DNA of 64,000 nt. Source: Paracoccus sulfuroxidans. GTDB taxonomy: Bacteria; Pseudomonadota; Alphaproteobacteria; Rhodobacterales; Rhodobacteraceae. Positions 8,194 through 17,587 of the stretch are shown piece after piece; position 1 is the first letter of the stretch; every line of letters begins with the position of its first letter. The position numbers were made by a program, and so were the translations under genes. Under the pieces are notes generated by a model that did no database searches, was not told the DNA's origin, and saw nothing but the letters and a program-made list of their open reading frames with translations. The stretch covers positions 310,001 through 374,000 of the forward strand of contig NZ_VLKU01000002.1 of NCBI RefSeq assembly GCF_007830335.1, in the 5' to 3' direction.

Positions 8194-8994
8194 ATGGTTG
8201 CGAACCCGATAATGACCCCCGACACGTCGTATTTCGAAGTCAGGATCGCCACCGCGCCGTCCGACCTTCTGTCCGCGCAGCGGCTGCGCTATCGCGTCTT
8301 TGTCGAGGAGCTGGGCGGTGACGGTGCGCTGGTCGATCACGAAAACCGGTTCGAACGCGATGAGTTTGACGACGTCGTCGACCACCTGATCCTGATCGAC
8401 AAGCGACGCTCGGTCGAAAGCCTCGATCATGTGGTGGGCGTCTATCGCCTGCTGCCGGGCGACCGCGCGAAGGAATTCGGCCGCTTCTATTGCGACAGCG
8501 AATATGATCTGGCGCCGCTGCGCAACACCGGCCGCTCGGTGCTGGAGCTGGGCCGGTCCTGCGTCGATCCGGCCTATCGCGGCGGTTCGGGCATGTTCCT
8601 GCTGTGGAGCGGGCTGGCCGAATATGTGCTGCGCAATGACATCGACCTGCTGTTCGGCGTGGCCTCGTTCCATGGCACCGATGCGCAAGCGCTGGCGCAG
8701 CCGCTGTCATGGCTGCATCACCACCATCTGGCCCCCGAGGGTCTGCGCGCCACCGCCCTGCCCGAGGGCTTCCAGCGGATGGACCTGATCCCGGCCGAGG
8801 ATCTGGACCGGCGCGAGGCGATGAAGCAGATGCCCGCGCTGATCAAGGCCTATCTACGGCTGGGCGGCTCGATCGGCCATGGCGCCTATCTGGACCATGC
8901 GTTCAACACGACCGATGTGTTCCTGCTGGTCGATACCAAGGCCATGTCGCAGAAGCACCGCGACTTCTATTCGGCCCGCAACAGCACCGCATGA
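8194..8994 (+). CDS. olsB: Ornithine N-acyltransferase (lyso-ornithine lipid synthesis)
   Basis: A 266-residue GNAT-related acyltransferase that transfers a 3-hydroxyacyl group from acyl carrier protein to the alpha-amino group of ornithine, giving lyso-ornithine lipid. The N-terminal block A-Q-R-L-R-Y-R-V-F-V-E-E-L, then V-G-V-Y-R-L-L and L-E-L-G-R-S-C-V-D-P-A-Y-R, are typical of the OlsB/hemolysin-like family. It overlaps olsA in an ATGA arrangement, confirming the pathway assignment. The start is an ATG at 8194; an in-frame ATG seven codons later (8212) is an alternative. Confidence 0.92.
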   Translation: MVANPIMTPDTSYFEVRIATAPSDLLSAQRLRYRVFVEELGGDGALVDHENRFERDEFDDVVDHLILIDKRRSVESLDHVVGVYRLLPGDRAKEFGRFYCDSEYDLAPLRNTGRSVLELGRSCVDPAYRGGSGMFLLWSGLAEYVLRNDIDLLFGVASFHGTDAQALAQPLSWLHHHHLAPEGLRATALPEGFQRMDLIPAEDLDRREAMKQMPALIKAYLRLGGSIGHGAYLDHAFNTTDVFLLVDTKAMSQKHRDFYSARNSTA

Positions 8995-9824
8995 CCGAAA
9001 GCCCGCGCACCATCTGGTGGGAAACCGAGCCGGAGATGGCGTTGCCGAAACCTGGCCCTCTTGGCTGGGCGCTGGTCGTCCTGCGCGGCCTGCCGATTGC
9101 CCTGACGCTGCTGATCGGCGTGCTCTGCATCCTGCCGATGCGCTGGATCGAGCAGCTCTTCGCCGGCCCCCGCCGCCCGGTGACGGGTCCCTGGGTGCAG
9201 GGCGTGTGCCGGCTGTGCCTGATCTTCATGGGCATCCGCTGGCGCTGCATCGGCAAGCCCCTAAAGGGCCCGGGCGCGGTCGTCGCCAATCACTCCAGCT
9301 GGCTTGACATCTTCGTGCTGAATGCCGCGATGCCGGTGTTCTTCGTCTCGAAGGCCGAGGTCTCGACCTGGCCCGGCATCAACATCCTGACACGCGTGAC
9401 CGACACGCATTTCGTCACCCGCGACCCGAAGCTCGCCCGCGCCCAAGCCGAGGAATTCGCCGAGCGCACCCGCGCGGGCCACCGCCTGCTGTTCTTCCCC
9501 GAAGGCACCAGCAGCGACGGCCGCCGCTTGCTGCCGTTCAAGGCGACGCTGTTTCAGGGCTTTCTCGACCCTGCCCTGCCCTCGGGTCTGGCGGTCCAGC
9601 CGATTGCTGCCGTCTATCACGCCCCCAAGGGAGAGGACGCGCGCTTTTATGGCTGGTGGGGCCGCATGGACCTTGGACCGCATCTGCTGGCCGTGCTGTC
9701 GCGCGCCCGTCAGGGCAGCGTGACGGTGCATCTGCTGCCGCCGATCCCGGTCGAGGGGGAAAGCCGCAAGACGCTTTCCGCCAAGGCCGAGACCGCCATT
9801 GAAAAGGCCTGGCACCGGGGGTGA
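8991..9824 (+). CDS. olsA: Lyso-ornithine lipid O-acyltransferase
   Basis: A 277-residue membrane-bound PlsC-family acyltransferase that adds the second acyl chain to lyso-ornithine lipid. Motif I is N-H-S-S-W-L-D (His101, Asp106) and motif III is F-P-E-G-T at 169-173. A hydrophobic helix at about residues 26-50 anchors it at the inner membrane. The ATG at 8991 is chosen because it overlaps the olsB stop. Some OlsA proteins also acylate lysophosphatidic acid, so a wider role is possible. The downstream transporter gene is convergent. Confidence 0.92.
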   Translation: MTESPRTIWWETEPEMALPKPGPLGWALVVLRGLPIALTLLIGVLCILPMRWIEQLFAGPRRPVTGPWVQGVCRLCLIFMGIRWRCIGKPLKGPGAVVANHSSWLDIFVLNAAMPVFFVSKAEVSTWPGINILTRVTDTHFVTRDPKLARAQAEEFAERTRAGHRLLFFPEGTSSDGRRLLPFKATLFQGFLDPALPSGLAVQPIAAVYHAPKGEDARFYGWWGRMDLGPHLLAVLSRARQGSVTVHLLPPIPVEGESRKTLSAKAETAIEKAWHRG

Positions 9825-9858
9825 CAGGCCTTTCGCTTCTGCGGATGGTGTTCAGCGA

Positions 9859-11637
9859 TCAGAGCGGCCAGAACAGCGGGATCGTCAGGCAGGCGACGAT
9901 GCCGCAGATGATGTCCAGCGGCACGCCCACCCGGACGAAATCGCTGAACTTATAGCCGCCGGGGCCGTAGACCATCATATGCGTCTGATAGCCGATGGGC
10001 GTCGCGAAGGCGACCGTGGCCGAGAACATGACGGCGACCACATAGGGCCGCGGGTCATGCTCCAGCGAGCGGGCCAACGCGATGGCGATGGGCGTCAGCA
10101 GGACGGCGACGGCGTTGTTCGACAGCACCTCAGTCATCACGAGGCCCAGGAAATAGACCGCGATCAGCGTGACAAAGGGCGGCAGGCCCTTCAGCCAGGG
10201 CGCGATCTGTTCGACGATCAGCTGGACCGTGCCGGTATGCTCCAGCGCCTCGCCCACGGCCAGCATGGCAAAGATCATCGCCAGCAAGCGTCCGTCGACA
10301 AAGGAAAACGCCTCTTCGGCATCGACGCAGCGGGTGATGAGGATGACGGCCGAGGCCACGAAGGCCAGCGCCATGATCGGCGCGACATCCAGCGCGGCCA
10401 GCGTCACGACCGACAGAAGGGCGGCAACAGCGATGGGCGCGCGGCTGCGGCGGAAGGGCCGGGCCGAGGGGCGCGAGACGTCCACCAGCTCCATATCGGC
10501 GGCAAGACGCGCGATGTCTTCGGGCGCGCCCTCCAGCAGCAGCGTGTCGCCCACGCGCACGACCAGATCGTCCAGCTGGCGGCCGATGTTCTGGCTGCGG
10601 CGATGGGCGGCCAGCACATAGACGCCATAGCGGCGGCGCAGGCGCATGTCACCCAGACGTCGGCCGATCAGATGCGCACCGGGCGAGATCAGTACCTCGA
10701 CCGTATCGGTGGCGACCGAGCTGAGCTTGTCGACCATCTGGAAGTTCTTGTTGGCCTGCATCTCCAGCAGGTCCGGCATTTCCGAGCGCAGAACGACCCG
10801 GTCGCCCGGCTCCAGCACGACCTCGGCCAGATTGCGGCGCAGCGAGGCGTCGCCGCGCAGCACGTCGATCACCCGCACCGAGTCACGCTTGAAGATCGGC
10901 GCGGTCAGCACCTCTTGCCCGACAAGGCTGCTGTCTTCGGGAATGGCGACCTCGGTGAAATATTTCATCTCGCGCCGGTTGCCCAGAAAACCCGCGAGCG
11001 AGGTGCGGTCGGGCAGAAGCTTCCAGCCGAACAGCACGAAATAGGCGATGCCCGCCAGCGTGATCGCGATGCCGACCGGGGCAATCTCGAAGATGGTGAA
11101 GGGCTTGAGCCCCTGTTCGCGCGCCACGCCATCGACCAGCAGGTTCGTCGAGGTGCCGATCAGGGTGATCATGCCCCCCAGAATGGTCATATAGCTGAGC
11201 GGGATCAGCAGTTTCGAGGGCGCGATATTGGCCTTCAGCCCGACCTGAATGACGATCGGGATCATCACGGCGACGACGGGCGTGTTGTTCATCACCGTTG
11301 CGGCGACGATCACGAAGGCGAAGGTCAGGCCGACGGTGCGCAGCGGATGATCGGCGGCATCGCGGGTCACGAAGCGCGACATGATCTCCAGCGCGCCGGT
11401 GCGCTGCAACGCGCCCATCAGCAGGAACATGAAAGCGATGGTCCACGGCGCCGCGTTCGACAGCACCCCCACCGCGTCTTTCACCGGCAGCAAACCCAGC
11501 ACCATCATCGTCGCAGCCGAGCCGATGGCCACGACTTCCGGAGGGTGACGTTCGCGGATGAACTGGACGAATGTGATCGTCAGGATGACCAGCATCGCAA
11601 TGGCAGCGTTGGTGCCGGTCAGTTCAAAGCCAAGCAT
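9859..11637 (-). CDS. SLC13-type permease with two RCK_C (TrkA-C) domains
   Basis: A 592-residue inner-membrane transporter. Two blocks of membrane helices (about 1-190 and 390-592) flank a soluble insert with two successive RCK_C-like domains (about 205-370, each containing G-D-x-V/L-L and a V-G/I-G pattern). This is the layout of DASS/CitT-like permeases of the sulfate/dicarboxylate type. The repeated S/T-N motifs (G-T-S-T-N-L and S-N-N-A-V) fit sodium- and anion-binding hairpins. The substrate is not predictable. The ATG at 11637 is preferred; a TTG at 11652 is the alternative start. Confidence 0.85.
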   Translation of the reverse strand: MLGFELTGTNAAIAMLVILTITFVQFIRERHPPEVVAIGSAATMMVLGLLPVKDAVGVLSNAAPWTIAFMFLLMGALQRTGALEIMSRFVTRDAADHPLRTVGLTFAFVIVAATVMNNTPVVAVMIPIVIQVGLKANIAPSKLLIPLSYMTILGGMITLIGTSTNLLVDGVAREQGLKPFTIFEIAPVGIAITLAGIAYFVLFGWKLLPDRTSLAGFLGNRREMKYFTEVAIPEDSSLVGQEVLTAPIFKRDSVRVIDVLRGDASLRRNLAEVVLEPGDRVVLRSEMPDLLEMQANKNFQMVDKLSSVATDTVEVLISPGAHLIGRRLGDMRLRRRYGVYVLAAHRRSQNIGRQLDDLVVRVGDTLLLEGAPEDIARLAADMELVDVSRPSARPFRRSRAPIAVAALLSVVTLAALDVAPIMALAFVASAVILITRCVDAEEAFSFVDGRLLAMIFAMLAVGEALEHTGTVQLIVEQIAPWLKGLPPFVTLIAVYFLGLVMTEVLSNNAVAVLLTPIAIALARSLEHDPRPYVVAVMFSATVAFATPIGYQTHMMVYGPGGYKFSDFVRVGVPLDIICGIVACLTIPLFWPL

Positions 11638-11724
11638 GATCTTCCCGCTCAAGCGACCCGTTCACGGGCCAGACTGGCAGGTCTTAGGGTGTTTTATCTC
11701 TACCCCGCAAGTCGTGTAGAAGAT

Positions 11725-12543
11725 TTATCCTGCCGGATGTGTCTGCTGAAGGCGTCCGCCGTCGCGCACCGGCTCGACCGAACGGGCCATTCCGGTGCGG
11801 TCATCGGTCACCACCAGAACGCCGCAGAGCGTGGCCTCGCCCTCGGCGGGGGTGAAGCGGTCGCGGCTCATCCCGGTCAGGAAACGGCGCATGGGTTCAG
11901 CCTTTTCCATGCCGATGACGCTGTCATAATCGCCGCACATCCCGGCATCGGACAGATAGCCCGTGCCGCGCGGCAGGACCTGCGCATCGGCGGTCGGCAC
12001 ATGGGTATGCGTGCCGACCACAAGGCTGGCGCGACCGTCGCAATAATGCCCCACCGCCATTTTTTCGCTGGTGGCCTCGGCATGAATATCGACCACCGCC
12101 GCCTGCACCAGCCCGCCCGGAGGATGCGCGCGCAGCACCGAATCGATGGCCGAGAAGGGATCGTCGAAGGGCCGCTTCATGAAAACCTGCCCCAGGATCT
12201 GCGCGACCAGCACCTTGCGGCCCTGCGTGGCCTCAAAGACGCGCGCGCCCCGGCCCGGCGCTTCACGCGCGAAATTCAGCGGGCGGATGATGCGGGGTTC
12301 GGATTCGATATAGGACAGCATGTCCTTCTGGTCGAAGGCGTGATCGCCCAGCGTGATGCAATCGGCCCCCGCCTCCAGCAGCACCTGGGCATGACCGCCG
12401 GTCAGCCCCATGCCGCCGCTGGCATTTTCGCCGTTCACAATGGTGAAATCCGCCTTGAGACGGGCTTTCAGCCCGGCCAGCCGTTCGGTAATCGCCCGCC
12501 GTCCGGCACGGCCCATCACATCGCCAAGATAGAGAATACGCAT
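11725..12543 (-). CDS. YmdB-like metallophosphoesterase (TIGR00282 type)
   Basis: A 272-residue calcineurin-like phosphoesterase. The metal-binding motifs are visible: G-D-V-M-G near the N-terminus, N-G-E-N-A, G-D-H-A-F-D and the later G-T-H-T-H-V-P-T. The Bacillus YmdB relative hydrolyses 2',3'-cAMP and affects gene expression and biofilm choice; the same reaction is a reasonable but untested inference here. No signal peptide is present. It lies upstream of the SLC13 gene on the same strand, 87 bases away, and may share a transcript. Confidence 0.85.
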   Translation of the reverse strand: MRILYLGDVMGRAGRRAITERLAGLKARLKADFTIVNGENASGGMGLTGGHAQVLLEAGADCITLGDHAFDQKDMLSYIESEPRIIRPLNFAREAPGRGARVFEATQGRKVLVAQILGQVFMKRPFDDPFSAIDSVLRAHPPGGLVQAAVVDIHAEATSEKMAVGHYCDGRASLVVGTHTHVPTADAQVLPRGTGYLSDAGMCGDYDSVIGMEKAEPMRRFLTGMSRDRFTPAEGEATLCGVLVVTDDRTGMARSVEPVRDGGRLQQTHPAG

Positions 12544-12587
12544 CCCGAAGCGTTATGTGAAAGGCGCGCGCCGCTCAAGTCCCCCAT

Positions 12588-14123
12588 TCAGCCGATCCAC
12601 ACGCCGATCAGCGCCGCCCCGAGTGCGATGGCCGCACCCGTCAGCAGCGAGGCCGGGTCCAGCCGCCGCTTGCGGGGCTGGGGCGCGGCATCCTCGCCCC
12701 GCAGAAGCGCGGGCATGCGGCGCTCCAGAAACTCGGGGATGAGGGGGGCGAAGCGGGCATAGACGCCCGCCGTGCGCACCAGATCCCGCGCCATGGCGCG
12801 CGGCCCGATGCTGTCACGGATATAGCTTTCGACCACCGGCCGGGCGACCTGCCACATGTTGATCTGCGGATCGAGCGAGCGGGCGACGCCCTCGACCACG
12901 ACCATGGTGCGCTGCAACAGGATCAGCTCGGTCCGCGTGGCCATGCCGAAACGCTCGGTCACCTCGAAAAGATAGGCCAGCAGGTTGGCCATCGAGATGC
13001 GGCTCGCATCCGCGCCGAAGATCGGTTCACCCACGGCGCGCAGCGCGCGGGCAAATTCGTTCATGTCGCGGTCGCGGGGCACATAGCCCGCCTCGAAATG
13101 GACGCGGGCGACGCGCTCGTAGTCGCGCTGGATGAAGCCCATCAGGATCTCGGCATAGACGCGACGGGTGTATTCGTCGATTTCACCCATGATGCCGAAA
13201 TCATAGATGATGATATCGCCATTCTCGGCGACCTTCAGGTTCCCCTGATGCATGTCGGCGTGGAAGAACCCGTCACGCAACGCATGGCTCAGGAACAGCT
13301 GCAGGATGCGCTGGCCCAGTGCCTCGGTGTCATGGCCCGCAGCCTTCAGCGCCTCGACATCGCCCAGAGGCAGCCCCTCGGCCCAGTCGCAGGTCAACAC
13401 CCGGCGCGCGCCCAGATGCCAATGTGGCTTCGGCACGCGCATGCCCTCGTCGCTCTTGGTGTTCTCGGCGAATTTCGAGGCCGATGCCGCCTCCAGCCGC
13501 AGATCCAGCTCTCCGTTCACCACCGATTCGAAATGCAGCACGACGTCGCGCGGGCGCAGGCGGCGGCTGGAGGGCGAGATCGTCTCGATCATCGAGGCGG
13601 CGAAGTGGAAGGCGTCGATGTCCTGACTGAAGGCACGCTCGATCCCCGGACGCAGCACCTTCACGGCGACCTCTTGCCCGTTGTCGATGCGGCGCGCGCG
13701 GTGGACCTGCGCGATCGAGGCGGCGGCCACGGCCTCGGAAAATTCGTCGAATGTCGCCTCGACGGGCTGGTGCAGCTCATCGGCAATGATCTGGCGCGCG
13801 GTCGCCAGCGGGAAGGGCGGCAGGCGGTCCTGCAGCATGGTCAACTGGTTCGCAAGCTCGACCCCCACCACATCCGGGCGGGTCGAAAGGATCTGCCCGA
13901 ACTTGATATAGGCCGGTCCAAGCGCGGTGATCGCGCGCGTCACCGGCGGCAGCGAGGGATCGCCGCGATAGCCCAGCCAGGCAAAGGGCCAGCCCAGCAC
14001 GCGCGCGGCCAGACGGACCCGAGCAGGCGCATTGACGGCGTCCAGCGCGACGCTCATGGCGCCTGTCCGCTCGAACGTGGCTCCGGTGCGGATCAACCGC
14101 CAGATATTATGAGGGCCCCGCAT
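12588..14123 (-). CDS. ubiB: UbiB, atypical protein kinase-like factor for ubiquinone synthesis
   Basis: A 511-residue ADCK/UbiB-family protein needed for ubiquinone synthesis. The family-specific K-x-G-Q motif is at residues 74-77 (A-Y-I-K-F-G-Q), the Ala-rich loop V-A-A-A-S-I-A-Q-V-H follows near 150, and the catalytic H-A-D-M-H-Q-G-N and D-F-G motifs are intact. A hydrophobic C-terminal segment (about 493-511) would anchor it to the membrane. It starts three bases after the ubiE stop, so the two are cotranscribed. Confidence 0.95.
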   Translation of the reverse strand: MRGPHNIWRLIRTGATFERTGAMSVALDAVNAPARVRLAARVLGWPFAWLGYRGDPSLPPVTRAITALGPAYIKFGQILSTRPDVVGVELANQLTMLQDRLPPFPLATARQIIADELHQPVEATFDEFSEAVAAASIAQVHRARRIDNGQEVAVKVLRPGIERAFSQDIDAFHFAASMIETISPSSRRLRPRDVVLHFESVVNGELDLRLEAASASKFAENTKSDEGMRVPKPHWHLGARRVLTCDWAEGLPLGDVEALKAAGHDTEALGQRILQLFLSHALRDGFFHADMHQGNLKVAENGDIIIYDFGIMGEIDEYTRRVYAEILMGFIQRDYERVARVHFEAGYVPRDRDMNEFARALRAVGEPIFGADASRISMANLLAYLFEVTERFGMATRTELILLQRTMVVVEGVARSLDPQINMWQVARPVVESYIRDSIGPRAMARDLVRTAGVYARFAPLIPEFLERRMPALLRGEDAAPQPRKRRLDPASLLTGAAIALGAALIGVWIG

Positions 14124-14126
14124 CGC

Positions 14127-14879
14127 TTACAGCTTCCAGCCCGAATGCAGCGCGGCAATGCCCATGGACAGGTTGCGCCATTGCACGCGGCCGAAGCCCG
14201 CATCACGGATCATGTCGCAGAACGTCTCCTGATCGGGGAATTTGCGGATCGATTCGACCAGATACTGATAGCTGTCGCGATCCCCGGCCACGACCTGCCC
14301 CATCGCCGGGATGACGTTGAAGGAATAGCGGTCATAAAGCCATTGCATCATCGGGACGGGAAGCTGGCTGAACTCCAGCACCACCAGCCGCCCGCCGGGA
14401 CGCAGCACGCGGTAAGCCTCGGCCAGCGCATCGGGGATGCGGGTCACGTTGCGGATGCCGAAGCTGATCGTGTAGCGGTCAAAGCTGTTATCGGGAAAGG
14501 GCAGCGCCATGGCGTCGCCGGTGACCCAGGACAGACGGTCGGGACGGTCCTGCGCCTCGGCGCGCTTGCGGCCCTCGACCAGCATCGACTCGGTCATGTC
14601 GCAGACGGTGACGCGGGCCCCCGGTGCGCGCTCAAGAAAGCGGAAGGCAATGTCGCCCGTGCCGCCCGCGACGTCCAGAAGGTGCTGACCGTCGCGCGGC
14701 GCCAGCCAGTCCATCAGCGCGGTCTTCCACAGCCGGTGGATGCCCACGCTCATCACGTCGTTCATCACATCGTAACGCGAGGCCACGCTGGAAAACACGC
14801 CATGGACCAGCCCGGCCTTGTCCTCTTCGGCGACAGTCTTGAACCCGAAGTGGGTTTCCTTGCGCTCGTTTGCGGTCAT
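14127..14879 (-). CDS. ubiE: Ubiquinone/menaquinone C-methyltransferase
   Basis: A 250-residue SAM-dependent C-methyltransferase of quinone synthesis. The SAM-binding motif [11 protein letters not shown], the conserved Y-D-x-M-N-D near the N-terminus and the family signature S-F-G-I-R-N-V-T are clear. The ATG at 14879 is chosen because it gives the normal family length and is preceded on its strand by AAGGAA; longer open sequence upstream runs into the divergent mutM region. Alphaproteobacteria are expected to use it for ubiquinone. Confidence 0.95.
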   Translation of the reverse strand: MTANERKETHFGFKTVAEEDKAGLVHGVFSSVASRYDVMNDVMSVGIHRLWKTALMDWLAPRDGQHLLDVAGGTGDIAFRFLERAPGARVTVCDMTESMLVEGRKRAEAQDRPDRLSWVTGDAMALPFPDNSFDRYTISFGIRNVTRIPDALAEAYRVLRPGGRLVVLEFSQLPVPMMQWLYDRYSFNVIPAMGQVVAGDRDSYQYLVESIRKFPDQETFCDMIRDAGFGRVQWRNLSMGIAALHSGWKL

Positions 14880-14955
14880 GCTGCTTGCCCATTCCTTGTT
14901 TCGCGCCCAGTTAAGACAAAAGCGCGCCGCGCACCATGCGACGATTGGGAAGAAA

Positions 14956-15804
14956 ATGCCAGAACTGCCAGAAGTGGAAACCGTCCGCGCCGGGCTTGCG
15001 CCGCATCTTGAGGGCCGCATCATCGCCCGGGCCGAGGCGCGCAGGCCCGATCTGCGCTGGCCGCTGCCGCCGGACCTTGTGCAGGTGATGACGGGCGCGC
15101 GTGTCACCGGGCTGCGCAGGCGGTCGAAATACATCCTGATCGACCTGCAGGACCGGGGCAGCGTGCTTCTGCATCTGGGCATGTCGGGCCGGATGGTGAT
15201 CGAGGGCGCGGCCATGGGCGATTTCCACCGCGACCCGGCGATTCTGCCGCGCCACGATCATGTGGTGTTCCAGACCGATCTGGGCACCACGATCATCTTC
15301 AACGATGCCCGCCGCTTCGGCATGGTCGACCTGATCCCGCCCGGGGTCGAGACGCATCCGCTGCTGGCGCATCTGGGCCCCGAGCCGCTGTCGGCGGATT
15401 TTACCCCCGAGGTTCTGGCGCAGGCCTTCGAGGCCCGCAAAAGCCCGGTCAAGACCGCACTCTTGGACCAGAAGAACGTCGCGGGGCTGGGCAATATCTA
15501 TGTCTCCGAGGCGCTCTACCGCGCCGGGATCGACCCGCGCCGGGCGGCGGGGCGCATCTCTCGGACCAGAATCGCGGCGCTGGTCGGGCATATCCGCGAC
15601 GTGCTGGATGAGGCGATTGCAGCGGGCGGGTCCAGCCTGCGCGACCACCGCCAGGCCACGGGAGAGCTGGGCTATTTCCAGCACAGCTTCCGCGTCTATG
15701 ACCGCGAAGGCGCGCCCTGCCCCACCCCCGGCTGCACGGGGCACATCCACCGCATCGTGCAATCGGGACGCTCCAGCTATTACTGCCCGGTCTGCCAGCG
15801 TTAA
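14956..15804 (+). CDS. mutM: Formamidopyrimidine-DNA glycosylase
   Basis: A 282-residue bifunctional DNA glycosylase/AP lyase that removes 8-oxoguanine and formamidopyrimidines. The mature N-terminus P-E-L-P-E-V-E-T carries the catalytic Pro and Glu. The C-terminal zinc finger is complete: C-P-T-P-G-C and Y-Y-C-P-V-C. The ATG at 14956 is fixed by the need for Pro at position 2. It is divergent from ubiE with 76 bases between, a common alphaproteobacterial arrangement. Confidence 0.96.
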   Translation: MPELPEVETVRAGLAPHLEGRIIARAEARRPDLRWPLPPDLVQVMTGARVTGLRRRSKYILIDLQDRGSVLLHLGMSGRMVIEGAAMGDFHRDPAILPRHDHVVFQTDLGTTIIFNDARRFGMVDLIPPGVETHPLLAHLGPEPLSADFTPEVLAQAFEARKSPVKTALLDQKNVAGLGNIYVSEALYRAGIDPRRAAGRISRTRIAALVGHIRDVLDEAIAAGGSSLRDHRQATGELGYFQHSFRVYDREGAPCPTPGCTGHIHRIVQSGRSSYYCPVCQR

Positions 15805-15878
15805 GCGCGGCGCTGGATTACAGCTCACGGTCCTGTTAGGAGTCGCCGCTGACGAATTCTTTCAAAGGCGATGCGACG

Positions 15879-16655
15879 ATGGCTTACCAGACACTGAACA
15901 TCGAGATTGACGACTATGTGGCGCTGATCCGGCTGAACCGGCCCGAGGCCCTGAACGCGCTGAACTCGCAGCTCTTGTCCGAACTGTCGGACGCCCTGCA
16001 AGAGGCCGACAAGAACGAGCGCGTGCGCTGCATCGTCCTGACCGGCAGCGAAAAAGCCTTCGCGGCGGGCGCGGATATCAAGGAAATGGCCGACAAGACC
16101 GGGGTCGAGGCCTATATGGACGACCTCTTCGGCGACCAGATCGACCGCATCACCGCCACCCGCAAGCCGATCATCGCCGCTGTCGCGGGCTATGCGCTTG
16201 GCGGTGGCTGCGAGCTGGCGATGGCCTGTGATTTCATCATCTGTGCCGATAACGCGAAATTCGGCCAGCCCGAGGTCAACCTGGGCGTCATCGCCGGCAT
16301 CGGCGGCACGCAGCGCCTGACCCGCGCCATCGGCAAGTCGAAGTCGATGGACATGCACCTGACCGGCCGCTTCATGGAGGCCGCCGAGGCCGAGCGCGCG
16401 GGCCTCGTCTCGCGCGTGGTGCCTGCGGCGAAGCTGATCCCCGAGGTCATGGCCGTCGCCCGCAAGATCGCCGAGAAATCGCAGATCGCCATCCTGACCG
16501 CCAAGGAATGCGTCAACCGCAGCTTCGAGACGACCCTGCGCGAAGGCATCCTGTTCGAGCGCCGCGTCTTCCAGGGCCTGTTTGCCACCGAGGACCAGAA
16601 GGAAGGCATGCATGCATTCCTGGAAAAGCGCGAGCCGCAGTTCCGCGACCGGTGA
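15879..16655 (+). CDS. Short-chain enoyl-CoA hydratase
   Basis: A 258-residue crotonase-fold enzyme that hydrates trans-2-enoyl-CoA. The oxyanion-hole segments are A-A-G-A-D-I-K-E and the block [11 protein letters not shown]. The two catalytic Glu residues are in place (G-G-G-C-E-L and F-G-Q-P-E-V-N-L-G). Close relatives act in fatty-acid and branched-chain amino acid breakdown. It stands alone between mutM and rpsT rather than with the fadAB genes at 51-54 kb, so it may have a housekeeping or broad role. Confidence 0.9.
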   Translation: MAYQTLNIEIDDYVALIRLNRPEALNALNSQLLSELSDALQEADKNERVRCIVLTGSEKAFAAGADIKEMADKTGVEAYMDDLFGDQIDRITATRKPIIAAVAGYALGGGCELAMACDFIICADNAKFGQPEVNLGVIAGIGGTQRLTRAIGKSKSMDMHLTGRFMEAAEAERAGLVSRVVPAAKLIPEVMAVARKIAEKSQIAILTAKECVNRSFETTLREGILFERRVFQGLFATEDQKEGMHAFLEKREPQFRDR

Positions 16656-16662
16656 TTCCCTC

Positions 16663-16699
16663 TTGGCTTGAGCCCGGCCTGTCTATATAGAGCCGGGCT
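16663..16699 (+). promoter_or_regulatory. Candidate rpsT promoter overlapping an inverted repeat
   Basis: TTGGCT (16663-16668) and TATATA (16684-16689) are 15 bases apart, slightly short for a sigma-70 promoter. The -10 lies in the loop of an 8-bp inverted repeat (AGCCCGGC 16671-16678 with GCCGGGCT 16692-16699). The repeat could also act as a weak terminator for the hydratase gene. Confidence 0.4.
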
Positions 16700-16801
16700 T
16701 ACATGCGCGTGGGCCCGCTTAAGGCAAGAATCATGACCGTCCTTCCGGGGACGGGACTGTGGGGCTTTGCGTAACATTGATACGATAGAAAGAAAGCACC
16801 C

Positions 16802-17071
16802 ATGGCCAATACGCCCCAGTCGCAAAAGCGCGCCCGTCAGATCGAGCGCCGTACCGCCGTCAACAAAGCCCGCCGTTCGCGCATCCGTACCTTCCTGCGC
16901 AAGGTCGAAGAAGCGATCGCCAGCGGCAATGCCGACGCCGCCCGTGACGCCCTGCAGGCTGCCCAGCCCGAACTGATGCGCGGCGTGACCAAAGGCATCG
17001 TTCACAAGAACACCGCCTCGCGCAAGATCTCGCGTCTGGCATCGCGCGTCAAAGCGCTGTCGACCGTCTGA
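16802..17071 (+). CDS. rpsT: 30S ribosomal protein S20
   Basis: An 89-residue basic protein that binds 16S rRNA early in 30S assembly. The start M-A-N-T, then Q-S-Q-K-R-A-R-Q, and the C-terminal [15 protein letters not shown] segment are diagnostic. Codon use is that of a highly expressed gene. It lies 146 bases after the hydratase and ends at a strong terminator, so it is probably monocistronic. Confidence 0.97.
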   Translation: MANTPQSQKRARQIERRTAVNKARRSRIRTFLRKVEEAIASGNADAARDALQAAQPELMRGVTKGIVHKNTASRKISRLASRVKALSTV

Positions 17072-17112
17072 GCGACTGCGACAATTCCGCAACTTTCGGT
17101 TGCAATCAGTTA

Positions 17113-17141
17113 GGGTGTGCCTGTACCGGGCACACCCTTTT
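17113..17141 (+). terminator. Intrinsic terminator of rpsT
   Basis: A perfect 9-bp stem (GGGTGTGCC 17113-17121 with GGCACACCC 17129-17137), a 7-base loop and TTTT directly after it. Confidence 0.9.
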
Positions 17142-17587
17142 GCATTTCATGCAGCCTGAATAAATTTCTGTTTTCTAAAGATTTTTTTGACGTCGGCGAT
17201 TTAACGCAACGTCATCAGATTCGATCTGCCAAATGGACTGTCAAGCGAGAAGATCGGTTGCCGCTCGCATGCGGTTCTTGATAGCTTGGCCCTTGCGATT
17301 CATTTCGCACCTGGGGGACATCGCCCGGACGATCGAACTGCCATCGACGCCCGGGCCGCGAAGGGTCATCCGTGACCTGCCGCCGCGAAACATGCAGGCC
17401 GACTGCCATCGGCCCACGTTGTTTCATGTCTGGATCATCTCTGGCCGCAGGACGGCCCGTCGTCACCGCTTCATAAGGCGGGGGATGGGCACCTGTTTCC
17501 TTCGATGTTTCCCCGGTGAGGGATGTCTGGCCTCTCGCCACCCGATGGGGCGGGAGAAGGGGATAGAAAGACACGGAATTGGGCGAC
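17142..17587. other. Leader region between rpsT and dnaA
   Basis: About 450 bases without a credible gene. The first part (17155-17190) is strikingly AT-rich for this genome and ends in a TTGACG that could serve as a -35 element, but no convincing -10 follows. I see no TTATCCACA-type DnaA boxes, so there is no support for an origin here. It presumably holds the dnaA promoter and a long 5' leader. Confidence 0.5.

Noticed and set aside
9799..12762. A nearly 1000-residue open frame opposite the SLC13 and YmdB-like genes
   Set aside because: Gln/Arg/His-rich, with no motif. It is the mirror of GC-rich codon use in the real genes. Similar frames occur opposite fdsA and the dnaA-dnaN region and were rejected for the same reason.
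17142..17587. A replication origin in the dnaA leader
   Set aside because: The region has an AT-rich tract, but I find no DnaA boxes and no repeated motif there. Without GC-skew data for the whole chromosome there is no support.
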